Virus record (IMG/VR): IMGVR_UViG_3300037507_003276
Span: 1 to 50,018 of that record
Source of the DNA: a virus
Strand: one strand, 5' to 3'
DNA length: 50,018 bases
The notes beneath the pieces are model-generated. The model saw only the letters and a list, made by a program, of their open reading frames with translations, was not told the origin of the DNA and did not search any database. This document shows positions 25,292 through 33,395 of the stretch, one piece after another (position 1 is the first letter of the stretch; the number at the start of each line of letters is the position of its first letter). The translations under genes were made by a program, and so were the position numbers.

Positions 25292-25858
25292 GTGAAATTT
25301 GACGCATTAGTAGAAAATCTTTTAAACCCAAACGTTTTTGTGATTGTTAGTGGTTTGCATGGTGATGAACCTGCTGGAAATATTGCTGCAAACTATTTTA
25401 AAAATCTCCCAAACGTCAAGGTTTATTCTAATTTAAATAAAACTAAGAAAAGAAGATTGAATGGAAAAGATCCCAATCGTCATTTTGACACTGATGATCA
25501 AAACGATTTACAAGACAGACTTCTTTCTAAAATTGAAGAACTGAATCCAACACTTGTTATTTCTTTACACGAAGATGATGAAGTAGATGGAGTTTATGCT
25601 TATTGTTCTCCAGAAATTGAAGACAAGGTAAAAGGTGCTTTAATGAAAAGTAAAATCCAACTGGCAGTAAAAGCACATGGGGATGTTACAGATCAAGGTG
25701 TTATTTCAAATGGTCAGCAACCATATAAGGGAACTTTAGAACGTGCATTGAGAAGAAGAAACATTCCATATTGCACACTGGAAACTCCTTGTGCTGATGA
25801 AGAATTTGAAACAAGAGCAAAAACTCTAATTTTGATTGTTAGTGATTTAATTGTATAA
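25292..25858 (+). CDS. M14-type zinc carboxypeptidase/aspartoacylase-like protein
   Basis: A GTG start at 25292 is chosen over an upstream ATG at 25190 because the N-terminal extension is hydrophobic, unlike the family, and the promoter sits within it. The 188 residues have the zinc ligands in SGLHGDEPAGN, then DPNRHF and a SLHEDDE His, and a LETP Glu that would be the general base. The family includes succinylglutamate desuccinylase and murein peptide amidase, so a role in cell-wall or small-molecule hydrolysis is possible. Confidence 0.75.
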   Translation: MKFDALVENLLNPNVFVIVSGLHGDEPAGNIAANYFKNLPNVKVYSNLNKTKKRRLNGKDPNRHFDTDDQNDLQDRLLSKIEELNPTLVISLHEDDEVDGVYAYCSPEIEDKVKGALMKSKIQLAVKAHGDVTDQGVISNGQQPYKGTLERALRRRNIPYCTLETPCADEEFETRAKTLILIVSDLIV

Positions 25859-25861
25859 ATA
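25854..25861 (+). promoter_or_regulatory. T4-late-type promoter box TATAAATA
   Basis: A perfect TATAAATA lies 5 nt before the 25867 ATG, overlapping the TAA stop of the preceding gene. Confidence 0.55.
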
Positions 25862-25866
25862 TTATT

Positions 25867-26118
25867 ATGGCGAAAAAAGACCAAACCAGTTTAGAAAAAT
25901 TATATGAAACAGTTGCTTCTTGTTGCGACTCAAATAAAAAAAATTCTATATCACCTAAAGAAATTAGATTAAGAATGACCATTTCAGCAAATGCTGAAGA
26001 AATAAAAGAATATTCTAATGCTATTAATCATCCAAGTTCCATATCTATGCTCTGTCAAGCTATGGAAAATATAAACAGAGTTTATAAAGAACTTTTAGAT
26101 AGTTGTAATCAAAAATAA
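25867..26118 (+). CDS. Small likely virion protein with N-terminal module
   Basis: The 83-residue helical protein starts MAKKDQTSLEKLYETV, a member of the shared N-terminal module family, and contains a CC pair. It follows a perfect late box. Function unknown. Confidence 0.7.
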   Translation: MAKKDQTSLEKLYETVASCCDSNKKNSISPKEIRLRMTISANAEEIKEYSNAINHPSSISMLCQAMENINRVYKELLDSCNQK

Positions 26119-26124
26119 TTTAAG

Positions 26125-26244
26125 TTAATAGATAAAAAGATATTTGTCTGCTTTTTCTGAATCGCCCATAGATTTTGTGCTATAACATCCAGAAACAAGT
26201 AAACAAATACTAACAAAGATAATAGTATATAATAGTTTTTTCAT
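26125..26244 (-). CDS. Very small lipoprotein
   Basis: A 39-residue frame with a signal peptide ending in LVSGC (lipobox, Cys20) and a short polar tail. A perfect TATAAT box ends 7 nt before the ATG, though the -35 region is weak. Such tiny lipoproteins resemble phage o-spanins or entericidin-like peptides; which is unclear. Confidence 0.65.
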   Translation of the reverse strand: MKKLLYTIIFVSICLLVSGCYSTKSMGDSEKADKYLFIY

Positions 26245-26259
26245 AATAGTAATTATACA

Positions 26260-26814
26260 CTAATTATTTTGAAGTTGATAAATTTTTAATTTTTTTAATC
26301 TTTTTATAACTGCAACATCAGAAGCACCAACTATTTTTCCTATTTTAAGATTACTTAATTTTTGAATTACGTGTAAATCATATAAATCAAAATTATCCCA
26401 TTCGATTTGAGATTTTCTTTTTGCAGCACAAGTTTTTGAACAAGTTATAAGATAATTTGCTTTTTGCTTATTACAAATTGGACAATATGTTTTTATTTTT
26501 CTTTTTTCTTTTAAATCTACAAATTTTGGAATATTTTTTGGGATGTTAGTTTTACCTGCATGATATTCTCTGTGACAGTTAGCACACAATAAAACGCAAT
26601 TTTCTAACTCTTTTAATAAAATTTTCCATTGTTTAGGATTAGCTCTTATTCCTCCAAAAGATAATGTCTTTTGAGTAGGATCTATATGGTGTATATCAAA
26701 AGCTTCTTCACATTTATCATAACCACATATACAACATTTTCCTCCAAACCCTTCAACAATTAAATTTTTAGTATCTTTTCTCCAAGCTTTAACACGATCT
26801 GCATTTATACTCAT
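26260..26814 (-). CDS. HNH endonuclease with extra zinc knuckle
   Basis: The 184-residue protein has an HNH core (CCICGYDKC, FDIHHIDP, CVLLCANCHREYH) followed by a second zinc knuckle (CPIC, CSKTC) and a helical tail that could bind DNA. It lies upstream of tRNA-Asn, as the 21787 HNH gene lies beside other tRNAs, consistent with mobile endonucleases. Confidence 0.87.
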   Translation of the reverse strand: MSINADRVKAWRKDTKNLIVEGFGGKCCICGYDKCEEAFDIHHIDPTQKTLSFGGIRANPKQWKILLKELENCVLLCANCHREYHAGKTNIPKNIPKFVDLKEKRKIKTYCPICNKQKANYLITCSKTCAAKRKSQIEWDNFDLYDLHVIQKLSNLKIGKIVGASDVAVIKRLKKLKIYQLQNN

Positions 26815-26896
26815 ATATAATACTTACATATTATATGTAACATTTTATATAATGGTTTGGCTTAGTATAACACCATTTTTATACATTTAATAAAAG

Positions 26897-26970
26897 CTCC
26901 TTGGGCTGGATTCGAACCAGCATGATGAACAAATTAACAGTTTGTTGGCTTACCGTTAGCCCACCAAGGA
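26897..26970 (-). tRNA. tRNA-Asn (anticodon GTT)
   Basis: The stem ACAAA/TTTGT encloses CTGTTAA; the acceptor is TCCTTGG/CCAAGGA with discriminator G. It lies immediately downstream of the large structured RNA. Confidence 0.93.
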
Positions 26971-26984
26971 ATTAAATTATAAAA

Positions 26985-27551
26985 GAATTAAAAAATTTCG
27001 GCTGTCTTTACATACCATCATTTTCCTTTCGGAATCAAGCACGGACTCCCTATCTTTTCAGACGAGTCAACTTACGCACACCGTATGCGAGTCACGGCAA
27101 CCATCCCCCTTATTACTGTAACGAACAGCTTCTATTCATCAGTGGGTACTGACTAGAATCTCGTTAGGATTCTCGGATTATAAAAATTGGTGTTTTTGTC
27201 GCAAACAGGACCAGACTGACGATTAAGTTGCGCCTTAATCTGCTGGCATTATCTAAGCCAATCGTTGTTCGATTGGGCCATAATGCTTAGAATCAGAACA
27301 CAGAACCTTTACCCCTTTCGGGACAAGGGTTTTAGCCAATCTAGCTTCGGTTTACCCAGAACCTACACTCTTTTTTTTCACTTTTAAGTTATCCACTATG
27401 GGACTCTATATGTCTGATCAGAACACGGACACGTATCCGTTGTATAGAGAGGTAGAGTTGCATACCTTGTTACCTGATGGGTTTCGCATCAGGATTTTTA
27501 ATGCTGGTTCGACTAGCCAACATTAAACTTTTTTAAATTTTTCAAAGAACT
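26985..27551 (-). ncRNA. Large structured noncoding RNA (ROOL/GOLLD-like candidate)
   Basis: About 560 nt contains no plausible gene but many helices. On the minus strand three GAAA-capped hairpins are seen (near 27028, 27054 and 27319). Others are CCTGATG/CATCAGG (27474-27494), a GCATTAT/ATAATGC plus CCAATCG/CGATTGG hairpin (27245-27291), GATTAAG/CTTAATC (27221-27240) and CGCAT/GTGCG (near 27080). The loop CTAACGA near 27163 matches loop TCGTTA near 27121, and the CGCAA loop near 27229 matches TTGCG near 27200: both could be kissing contacts. The 5' and 3' ends can pair (AATTTAAAAAA with TTTTTTAATT). It has its own promoter and is followed by tRNA-Asn. Size, ornate folding and tRNA neighbour match the ROOL and GOLLD classes found in phages, but I could not compare sequences. 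Confidence 0.75.
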
Positions 27552-27557
27552 ATATCT

Positions 27558-27585
27558 AATTTACCAGATATATTTAATCAGTCAA
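27558..27585 (-). promoter_or_regulatory. Promoter for the large structured RNA
   Basis: TTGACT, 16 nt and TAAATT on the minus strand place the start near 27551, at the beginning of the structured region. The TGA of TTGACT is the stop codon of the 27582 gene. Confidence 0.6.
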
Positions 27586-27956
27586 TCTATTTTTTTATAT
27601 TTTAACCAATTACCCGATATTATTCTTTTATGTTTCTCAATCGATTTACAATAAAGATAAATCCAAGCTTTTATATTTTTTTTATTAGCTACTAATGTCG
27701 TTATATTTCTTTTATACTCTAATCCTTCATATTCGTCTATTTTTTTTAATATTTCTAAATCTAATATTTTTATTATATTTCCGATAACCATGTCATTTTT
27801 TTTATTAGATTTTATTGCTGCTGGATATTTTCCTGTATCATAAAGTTTACCTTGAAAAACAGCTTTAGATATATACAAACTATTTTTGTTTAAAAGTTTA
27901 TGTATTTTTGTTTTTTTATTTTCTATTAAAGTACCGTAAACAAATAATAAATCCAT
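27582..27956 (-). CDS. Gamma-glutamylcyclotransferase-like (AIG2/GGCT) protein
   Basis: The 124 residues start with the diagnostic LFVYGTLIE motif, followed by a LYDTGKYPAAI strand and IDEYEGLEYKR, with the Glu expected in the active site. Family members cleave gamma-glutamyl groups to 5-oxoproline. Phage homologues are frequent; their substrate is unknown. Confidence 0.8.
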   Translation of the reverse strand: MDLLFVYGTLIENKKTKIHKLLNKNSLYISKAVFQGKLYDTGKYPAAIKSNKKNDMVIGNIIKILDLEILKKIDEYEGLEYKRNITTLVANKKNIKAWIYLYCKSIEKHKRIISGNWLKYKKID

Positions 27957-27961
27957 TCAAT

Positions 27962-28216
27962 CTATTTTCTTCTCCAAGCAGCTTGTTTAAGCTCCTCTTT
28001 TCTTTTTAATTTTTGATATTCTTCATAATACCAATCTCTTTGATCGGCTATGTTCCAAAGATCTTTTATGTTTAATTCAATAAGTTTTTCACACATCGTA
28101 AGTTCTTTCCTTAAACTAAGATTAACTTTTTTGTATAATTCAACTTCATCTTTAAGACGCTCATACTCTTTAACAAGATGTGTTTTATATTGTTCGTCAA
28201 TTATTTCCGTGTTCAT
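27962..28216 (-). CDS. Coiled-coil hypothetical protein
   Basis: The 84 residues are almost entirely charged helix with heptad-like leucines. No family recognised. Its start overlaps the bL12-like gene by 20 nt. Confidence 0.6.
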   Translation of the reverse strand: MNTEIIDEQYKTHLVKEYERLKDEVELYKKVNLSLRKELTMCEKLIELNIKDLWNIADQRDWYYEEYQKLKRKEELKQAAWRRK

Positions 28217-28328
28217 CTGTTTTATTTTCTGGTGTAAAGATAGGTTCTAAACTTTTAATAAGTTCATTAAGTTCAGTAATTGTTAATTTACTGATTTCTT
28301 CCATAATTTGTTTTAATTTATCGCTCAT
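28197..28328 (-). CDS. 43-residue protein like the N-terminal domain of ribosomal protein bL12
   Basis: The peptide includes LKQIMEEISKLTITELNELI followed by KSLEP, which matches the bL12 (L7/L12) N-terminal dimerisation and L10-binding helix (typical pattern EEISKLTLLEASELVKxLEE). The C-terminal factor-binding domain is missing. Phages are known to encode bL12 and bS21; bS21 is also in this window. It might bind L10 and alter stalk occupancy. The similarity is short, so chance or a generic helix is possible. Confidence 0.6.
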   Translation of the reverse strand: MSDKLKQIMEEISKLTITELNELIKSLEPIFTPENKTDEHGNN

Positions 28329-28488
28329 TTGTAGTTATATCTTTTTTGAGCCAAGGTTTTTTTAAAATAGTTCCATCCCAAATACAAGGAGTTTTCCAAT
28401 AGTTATCTTCATTAATAGCTGGTTTTACCATTTTATCTGTAAGCGTTGTGCATCCAGTTAAAAGTAAAGATAAAATTATAATTTTCAT
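28318..28488 (-). CDS. Small lipoprotein
   Basis: A 56-residue protein with signal peptide ending LLLTGC (lipobox, Cys13) and a Trp-containing polar domain. It overlaps the upstream gene by 4 nt (ATGA) and the bL12-like gene by 11 nt, supporting translation in an operon. Confidence 0.7.
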   Translation of the reverse strand: MKIIILSLLLTGCTTLTDKMVKPAINEDNYWKTPCIWDGTILKKPWLKKDITTNER

Positions 28489-29042
28489 TCTTTTACTTTA
28501 TAACAAATTCTACCTTGTCCGTCAAGATCATACCCATGTTTATGCAATACTTTTCTGACATCAACATCTAACTTATCGGCAAACATCTTTGAAAGATTTT
28601 CTTCAAACCAAGATATTCTTTCTTTATTTTTTTGATAATGTTTAACAGCGAGTGGGGTATATAAAAAACCATCTTTAATATTTTTTAAAGTAGTTTCAAA
28701 TTCACCCCAAAAAAGTTTAAAACGAGTTAATGGAGTCGATGTTCTGTGAAATTTAGTATATATCTTATCAAACCCATATGGGTTATATTCTTCTTCATAA
28801 GATCTAAAATCCAGAGGGTTGTAGTTTTTCAAAAACACCCAACGGTTATTAAGAATTATAAAAGTATTTTTTAAACGATCTTTAATCGTCCAACTGTAAT
28901 CTGGCTTTGGTTTTTCTGGTATGTAAAGAGCATTTATACCTGTACTTTTTTTGATACTTTTTTTCTTGTGTGCTTGGTTTTTGCCACATTCTTCTTCTAG
29001 AATTTTTACATATTCATTTGTATTCATAGTTAAATCTCCCAT
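28485..29042 (-). CDS. Hypothetical protein
   Basis: A 185-residue basic protein with many Trp/Tyr residues and no recognised domain. Met5 is an alternative start. It overlaps the upstream 29030 gene by 13 nt. Confidence 0.65.
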   Translation of the reverse strand: MGDLTMNTNEYVKILEEECGKNQAHKKKSIKKSTGINALYIPEKPKPDYSWTIKDRLKNTFIILNNRWVFLKNYNPLDFRSYEEEYNPYGFDKIYTKFHRTSTPLTRFKLFWGEFETTLKNIKDGFLYTPLAVKHYQKNKERISWFEENLSKMFADKLDVDVRKVLHKHGYDLDGQGRICYKVKE

Positions 29043-29290
29043 ATAGTCCAGCTTACAGTATCATAGCATTGATCGCAAGGTTCTTTTTCAGAACCATGAT
29101 CCGTTTCTTGAAAAACTCCAACAATATCTGAAAACAAAACAGTTCCTTTATCAATTTCTTCTTTCATTTTTTCACAAAGATAATCAATAATTTCTTTTTG
29201 TTTCTCTTTGGAAACATTAGCAAGGTCTTCATCATTGACAGTGAAGCCAAATGCCGTGCAACCTTGAGTTTCTACAAATTTATATTTCAT
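29030..29290 (-). CDS. Hypothetical protein
   Basis: An 86-residue acidic protein with a C-terminal CDQCYDTVSW motif that may bind metal. Family unknown. Confidence 0.65.
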   Translation of the reverse strand: MKYKFVETQGCTAFGFTVNDEDLANVSKEKQKEIIDYLCEKMKEEIDKGTVLFSDIVGVFQETDHGSEKEPCDQCYDTVSWTIWEI

Positions 29291-29521
29291 CTATGATATA
29301 TAGGAATGATACAATACTTGTTTGTAACTATCAAGCTTCTTTTTCTTGTTTAGTCTCTCTTTAAAGATTTCAATATGATCTTTAGCTCCTTTTAGGTGAG
29401 GGTATACAACTACATCCTTAACATCACGTTCAGTCATATTCTTCCAGAATAGGAATTTTTTATATTGAGGGTAAAAGTAATGTTTACCCATCTTTATTTC
29501 TTCTTTAATTCTGTATTTCAT
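29291..29521 (-). CDS. Hypothetical protein
   Basis: A 76-residue basic protein; family unknown. It begins 4 nt inside the upstream stop and ends immediately before the next start. Confidence 0.55.
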   Translation of the reverse strand: MKYRIKEEIKMGKHYFYPQYKKFLFWKNMTERDVKDVVVYPHLKGAKDHIEIFKERLNKKKKLDSYKQVLYHSYIS

Positions 29522-29700
29522 TTGTCATCTTCCATAATTTTTCTATAAAGACTGCTTACAATAACTTGACCAACTATACCAAAGAATATAATTGCGGTCC
29601 AGCTTTTAGGTTCTAATCCCCATCCATAAATGAGAGTTGCTACACTCAATCCAATAGATGCGGTGACTATTGCGAATAATGCTACTAGTTTTGTTATCAT
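29518..29700 (-). CDS. Small two-span membrane protein
   Basis: The 60 residues contain two hydrophobic helices (about 4-24 and 33-50) joined by a short loop. Could be a holin-like or membrane accessory protein; no specific evidence. Confidence 0.6.
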   Translation of the reverse strand: MITKLVALFAIVTASIGLSVATLIYGWGLEPKSWTAIIFFGIVGQVIVSSLYRKIMEDDK

Positions 29701-29703
29701 ATT

Positions 29704-30057
29704 TTATTGATTATAATACCAGCTATTTGAAGTAACTAGATCTTTATACTTGACCTTATACTTTGCCAAGAAGTCTTCAAACTCAATATTTTCTTCTTCG
29801 TTATAAACAAAATCAAAAAGCCATTCTTTGCCCTTTTCGTTAAGTTTTAAGTCCATAGCTAAAATATCATATACTATATCAATATGTGATTGAAGTCTGT
29901 TGATAAATTCTTTATCTCTATAGATTCGATCTTCGGGATGATCTCCGTCTAGTGTGTAATGTTCCTCCGTAATTGTTGATTTTGAATCATAATATGGTGA
30001 TCTTACATCCGTTGATGGATATGGTTTGTATTGGAATTTATTATTTTTCTTTTTCAT
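29704..30057 (-). CDS. Hypothetical protein
   Basis: A 117-residue acidic protein, family unknown, overlapping the upstream gene by 4 nt. Confidence 0.6.
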   Translation of the reverse strand: MKKKNNKFQYKPYPSTDVRSPYYDSKSTITEEHYTLDGDHPEDRIYRDKEFINRLQSHIDIVYDILAMDLKLNEKGKEWLFDFVYNEEENIEFEDFLAKYKVKYKDLVTSNSWYYNQ

Positions 30058-30356
30058 AAATTTATAGCAGCTTCTTCTCTTTCTTTTTTCTTTTCAGTAT
30101 ATATTCTTTGTCTTTCTTCGACTTCTTTATCTGATTCTGGAGTATCGCAAAGTTGCCAAAATGCTTTTGTAATCAATCTTTGTTGTTCTCTTTCAGATGG
30201 TTCTCCGTTTCCTACACGATGCATATAAGACCAATCATCTGCATTGTGTACAAGTTCTCTAACTCCTGTATCATTACAACACATTACACACATATTGATC
30301 TTATGTAAGAATTTTTCATACATTTCGATCTTTTGTTTTTGTGTAGGTTTCTTCAT
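30054..30356 (-). CDS. Hypothetical protein
   Basis: A 100-residue protein with CVMCC near residue 22 and a charged helical end. It resembles small phage proteins without known role; a zinc site is possible. Confidence 0.6.
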   Translation of the reverse strand: MKKPTQKQKIEMYEKFLHKINMCVMCCNDTGVRELVHNADDWSYMHRVGNGEPSEREQQRLITKAFWQLCDTPESDKEVEERQRIYTEKKKEREEAAINL

Positions 30357-30967
30357 TTATTCTTTTTCCAATCAGGTGAAGGTGGATTGCACATACCATG
30401 AACCCATTTATTCTTAACCACTTCTTTTGTGGCTTCGTAATGAAGATCAGACATTTTACGAGCATCTTCATTAGCTTTCTCTTTTTGTTCGTTATCAAGT
30501 TTAGCAATTCCCTCATTCCATTCTTTGAGTTTCTTTTCTGCTTTAGTCCACTCATTATCTAAAGAACTAGAAGTAGTAGAAAGACCGCTATCATGTTGAG
30601 GAAAAAACTTTTTAGGATCTTCCGCTGTTATGTTGTGTTTATCAGAAGAACAAATGCTTGACGGTTGATTATCCCAATAAGAAGGAGATTTAACTGTTGG
30701 AGGTATAATATATTGTTCATCTTCTAAACCATCAGTATCACCCATACAACAATAGTCTGTATCATCGATGACATCATAACCACTTTCTGGTACAACTTCC
30801 AAATGTCCATCAAAGACAAAGCCACAAGCTTTCAAGTAACACTCAAAATTCCAAAGCATTTGAGTAATAGTTACTTCTCCTGTTGGTATATCAAAAATGA
30901 CTTCAACTGGTGAAAAGTTTTCACAAAATTCGTCGTATGTATATTTGAATTGATGTTTTGCTTTCAT
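30353..30967 (-). CDS. Hypothetical acidic protein
   Basis: A 204-residue protein with an N-terminal folded part (to about residue 85, containing a YCCMGD patch), a Ser-rich linker and a charged helical C-terminus. Family unknown. Confidence 0.65.
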   Translation of the reverse strand: MKAKHQFKYTYDEFCENFSPVEVIFDIPTGEVTITQMLWNFECYLKACGFVFDGHLEVVPESGYDVIDDTDYCCMGDTDGLEDEQYIIPPTVKSPSYWDNQPSSICSSDKHNITAEDPKKFFPQHDSGLSTTSSSLDNEWTKAEKKLKEWNEGIAKLDNEQKEKANEDARKMSDLHYEATKEVVKNKWVHGMCNPPSPDWKKNK

Positions 30968-31614
30968 AATTTTGATTGTTGTTTATAAAGACTACTATAT
31001 TCGATACGAACACTAATGTCAACCCCTTTTCCAAAATCTTCATTTTCATATCCATATTGAAGATATGCTTGTATCTCATCATCAACGACTTTTGCGGCAT
31101 ATCCCATTTTTAAAATATTTTTTTTGAATGCTTCGTAATATTTTTTTGGAAGTCCTTTAGTCAAAGCATCCATTTTCTTTTTGTATTCTTTATTGGTGTA
31201 ATAAAGACCATGACAGACTTCATGTTTAAAGATATCACCTTTTGTGTCACCACAACCAATCACGTATGATTCATTTGTCGCAAGATATTTTAAATTCAAA
31301 ACAGCCAAAATATCATACATTAGTTTATCATAAGGAGACTCTATCTTGTTTAATTTGTTATAACAATCGTTTATTTGTCTCAAAGGAATGTTGAAACCAG
31401 ACCAATCATTTGCATAACTAAATCCTCTTCCATGTTGTTCATCATACCATTTCATATAGTCCCAAATAGAAAATTGTTTTCCACGAAACTTAGGACTTGG
31501 ACTTTCATAATATTCTTGGGCGCGACAAAAAAGCATGGCACGATCATATTTGTTTTTAATAACAACCGCAAAAATATCAGAGTTTATTTCTTTGATGTAA
31601 TGTTTTATTAACAT
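30964..31614 (-). CDS. Zincin-like hypothetical protein with HEVCH motif
   Basis: The 216-residue protein has IFKHEVCHGLYYTN near residue 129, an HExxH zinc motif with a plausible downstream ligand region. It is the third small HExxH protein in the window. The substrate is unknown. Confidence 0.72.
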   Translation of the reverse strand: MLIKHYIKEINSDIFAVVIKNKYDRAMLFCRAQEYYESPSPKFRGKQFSIWDYMKWYDEQHGRGFSYANDWSGFNIPLRQINDCYNKLNKIESPYDKLMYDILAVLNLKYLATNESYVIGCGDTKGDIFKHEVCHGLYYTNKEYKKKMDALTKGLPKKYYEAFKKNILKMGYAAKVVDDEIQAYLQYGYENEDFGKGVDISVRIEYSSLYKQQSKL

Positions 31615-31671
31615 AGATTTTGTTACATTTTTAAGTTCTTAAATCATAAATAACTTCATTTTTCATCCATA

Positions 31672-31701
31672 GACAATATTATAAAAACAAAATATTGTCA
31701 A
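31672..31701. repeat. Inverted repeat upstream of tRNA-Pro
   Basis: GACAATATT and AATATTGTC flank a 12-nt AT-rich loop. It lies between the 3' end of tRNA-Pro and the 30964 gene and could be a weak terminator or operator. Confidence 0.4.
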
Positions 31702-31711
31702 GAATAAATGG

Positions 31712-31785
31712 TCGGGATGACAGGATTTGAACCTGCAACCCTCTGCTCCCAAAGCAGATGCTCTACCAAATTGAGCCACATCCCG
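31712..31785 (-). tRNA. tRNA-Pro (anticodon TGG)
   Basis: The stem TCTGC/GCAGA encloses TTTGGGA; acceptor CGGGATG/CATCCCG with discriminator A. The D- and T-arms are normal. Confidence 0.93.
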
Positions 31786-31827
31786 ATATTATTATCTTAC
31801 TAGAAAAATCAAAGAAAGCAAGATAAA

Positions 31828-32556
31828 TTAAAATTCGGGCATTTTTGGTTTTTCTTCTTCTGGTGTTTCTGGCTGAGATTGGCCTTGTTTTTTGAAAGCA
31901 ATAGAAATTTTCTTTTGCATTTCATCGCTGTCCCCAGCAATCTCATATGCTGATTTGCCACCACCACTCAGTTCATACCATTTAGCACCTTCTTTGTTGG
32001 CACTATCAGTTGCTGGTTTAAGTTTGCCTGTTGCTGGATCAACTTCTGAAGGAGAAGTATAACGATAAGCGTTTCCTTCTTTATCTTTAACTGTTGATCC
32101 AATTCCAATACCAGAAACATCAACTTGCGATTCTGGAAGCTGTGAGCTTAAATAAGATGTGAAATCTTGTGTTATTTGGGAAGCAAATTGTTCGGCTGTA
32201 AGATTTTCAGGATTTAAATCTAATTTGTTTAAATCATTAATGACTTCTTGAGCAATCTTTTGAATGCTGCCTGTATGAGATTTCATGATTGAGTTTATTT
32301 TACCAGCCATACCAGCTTCTGATGCAGATTTTTGTAAACGCTCACCTGTTTGTTGTAACATTTTTCCTGCTGTTGGACTCAGCATACCAGCAGCTTTTCC
32401 TAATCCTTTTGCTGCCATTGCGCCTAATCTTTTACCAGGCGCAATACCTTTAATTGCACCACCAATTTTGGCTTTAGCGACATCAAACATGCCTTCTTCT
32501 AAATTTTGATAAACTTTTAAGTAAGCTTCGTTAATGCTAATATCATCTTTTCTCAT
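31828..32556 (-). CDS. Likely virion protein with N-terminal module
   Basis: The 242-residue protein starts MRKDDISINEAYLKVYQNLEEG, a variant of the shared leader ending in LEE-G. An Ala/Gly/Lys-rich region (residues 30-90) and an acidic C-terminal half follow. A late-type box AATAAGTATA is upstream (32561-32570). Probably a head or scaffold-associated protein. Confidence 0.72.
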   Translation of the reverse strand: MRKDDISINEAYLKVYQNLEEGMFDVAKAKIGGAIKGIAPGKRLGAMAAKGLGKAAGMLSPTAGKMLQQTGERLQKSASEAGMAGKINSIMKSHTGSIQKIAQEVINDLNKLDLNPENLTAEQFASQITQDFTSYLSSQLPESQVDVSGIGIGSTVKDKEGNAYRYTSPSEVDPATGKLKPATDSANKEGAKWYELSGGGKSAYEIAGDSDEMQKKISIAFKKQGQSQPETPEEEKPKMPEF

Positions 32557-32560
32557 ATCT

Positions 32561-32570
32561 TATACTTATT
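32561..32570 (-). promoter_or_regulatory. Late-type promoter box
   Basis: The minus strand reads AATAAGTATA 4 nt upstream of the 32556 ATG. Confidence 0.45.
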
Positions 32571-32997
32571 TAATCGAGGCGCAAATATAATTGTCTTTTT
32601 GCTCTATTTTGTAATCTTGGTATATTTCTTTGAATTTTTTATCTGTAATATCATTTACTGGTTCTGTGCAAACGTTTTCAATTCCATACATTTGCACGAT
32701 TTGTTTTTCAAAATTATAAATTAAATCAACCAACCCCAAACCTTTCATTCTTTGACCGTTTTCATCAAACCCCACACCGATATGATTTAAATATAATGTT
32801 TTTGTTTCAGGATCATAATCTCTTTCAATTTTCCCATACCTTTTTCCATTCTCATCAACAATTTCCATTTGGTTATATGGATCATTTTCAATTTTTTTTA
32901 AGTTCCAGTTTTTTTGTGAATTCAAAAAATTATTTAAAAGTTTATAATAAACATTTAAATTAAAATTTTTTGATTCAAAATAAATTTTAAATTTCAT
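32566..32997 (-). CDS. GNAT-like hypothetical protein
   Basis: A 143-residue protein whose region around residues 75-115 (a beta-strand LYLNHIGV, then QRMKGLGLVDLIY) resembles a GNAT acetyl-CoA-binding fold, but without a clear Q/RxxGxG/A motif. Acetyltransferase activity is speculative. Confidence 0.5.
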   Translation of the reverse strand: MKFKIYFESKNFNLNVYYKLLNNFLNSQKNWNLKKIENDPYNQMEIVDENGKRYGKIERDYDPETKTLYLNHIGVGFDENGQRMKGLGLVDLIYNFEKQIVQMYGIENVCTEPVNDITDKKFKEIYQDYKIEQKDNYICASIK

Positions 32998-33200
32998 TTT
33001 ACAAATACTTTACAGTTTGGGTTTTTATGTAAAAAACCCATAGCTTCTTCGTAAATTTCAAAATCTACAGTTGAACCGTCATCAAAAACCGCTTGGAATT
33101 TTGGTGGGTTAATTTTTAAATTATCTAACGTTTCTTTTGTTGCTTCATTTATAAAAGCATCAGATGTTTTATCTTCAAATGAGTTTCCGCTTTCAAACAT
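32994..33200 (-). CDS. Hypothetical protein
   Basis: A 68-residue acidic protein with ubiquitin-like or small beta-strand pattern, family unknown. It overlaps the 32566 gene by 4 nt and follows an AATAAGTATAAC box. Confidence 0.6.
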   Translation of the reverse strand: MFESGNSFEDKTSDAFINEATKETLDNLKINPPKFQAVFDDGSTVDFEIYEEAMGFLHKNPNCKVFVK

Positions 33201-33220
33201 ATGTTATACTTATTCAAAAA

Positions 33221-33294
33221 CGGAGTCAACGAGGCTCGAACTCGCAACCCCCGCCGTGACAGGGCGGTGCTCTGACCAATTGAGCTATGACTCC
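33221..33294 (-). tRNA. tRNA-Asp (anticodon GTC)
   Basis: The stem CCGCC/GGCGG encloses CTGTCAC; acceptor GGAGTCA/TGACTCC with discriminator G. Confidence 0.95.
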
Positions 33295-33302
33295 TTAAAT
33301 GG

Positions 33303-33390
33303 CGGGTAGAGTAGGATTCGAACCCACGGTGAAGTTTCCCCCACTTCCGATTTCAAGTCGGACGCCTTAGACCAACTCAGCCATCTACCC
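33303..33390 (-). tRNA. tRNA-Ser (anticodon TGA)
   Basis: The stem TCCGA/TCGGA encloses CTTGAAA, and there is a long variable arm. Discriminator G and an encoded CCA follow. Confidence 0.95.
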
Positions 33391-33395
33391 AAAAA

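Noticed and set aside
27001-27180. Hammerhead ribozyme in the large RNA (CTGATGA present)
   Set aside because: The GAAA and cleavage-site elements are not in the required order around CTGATGA.
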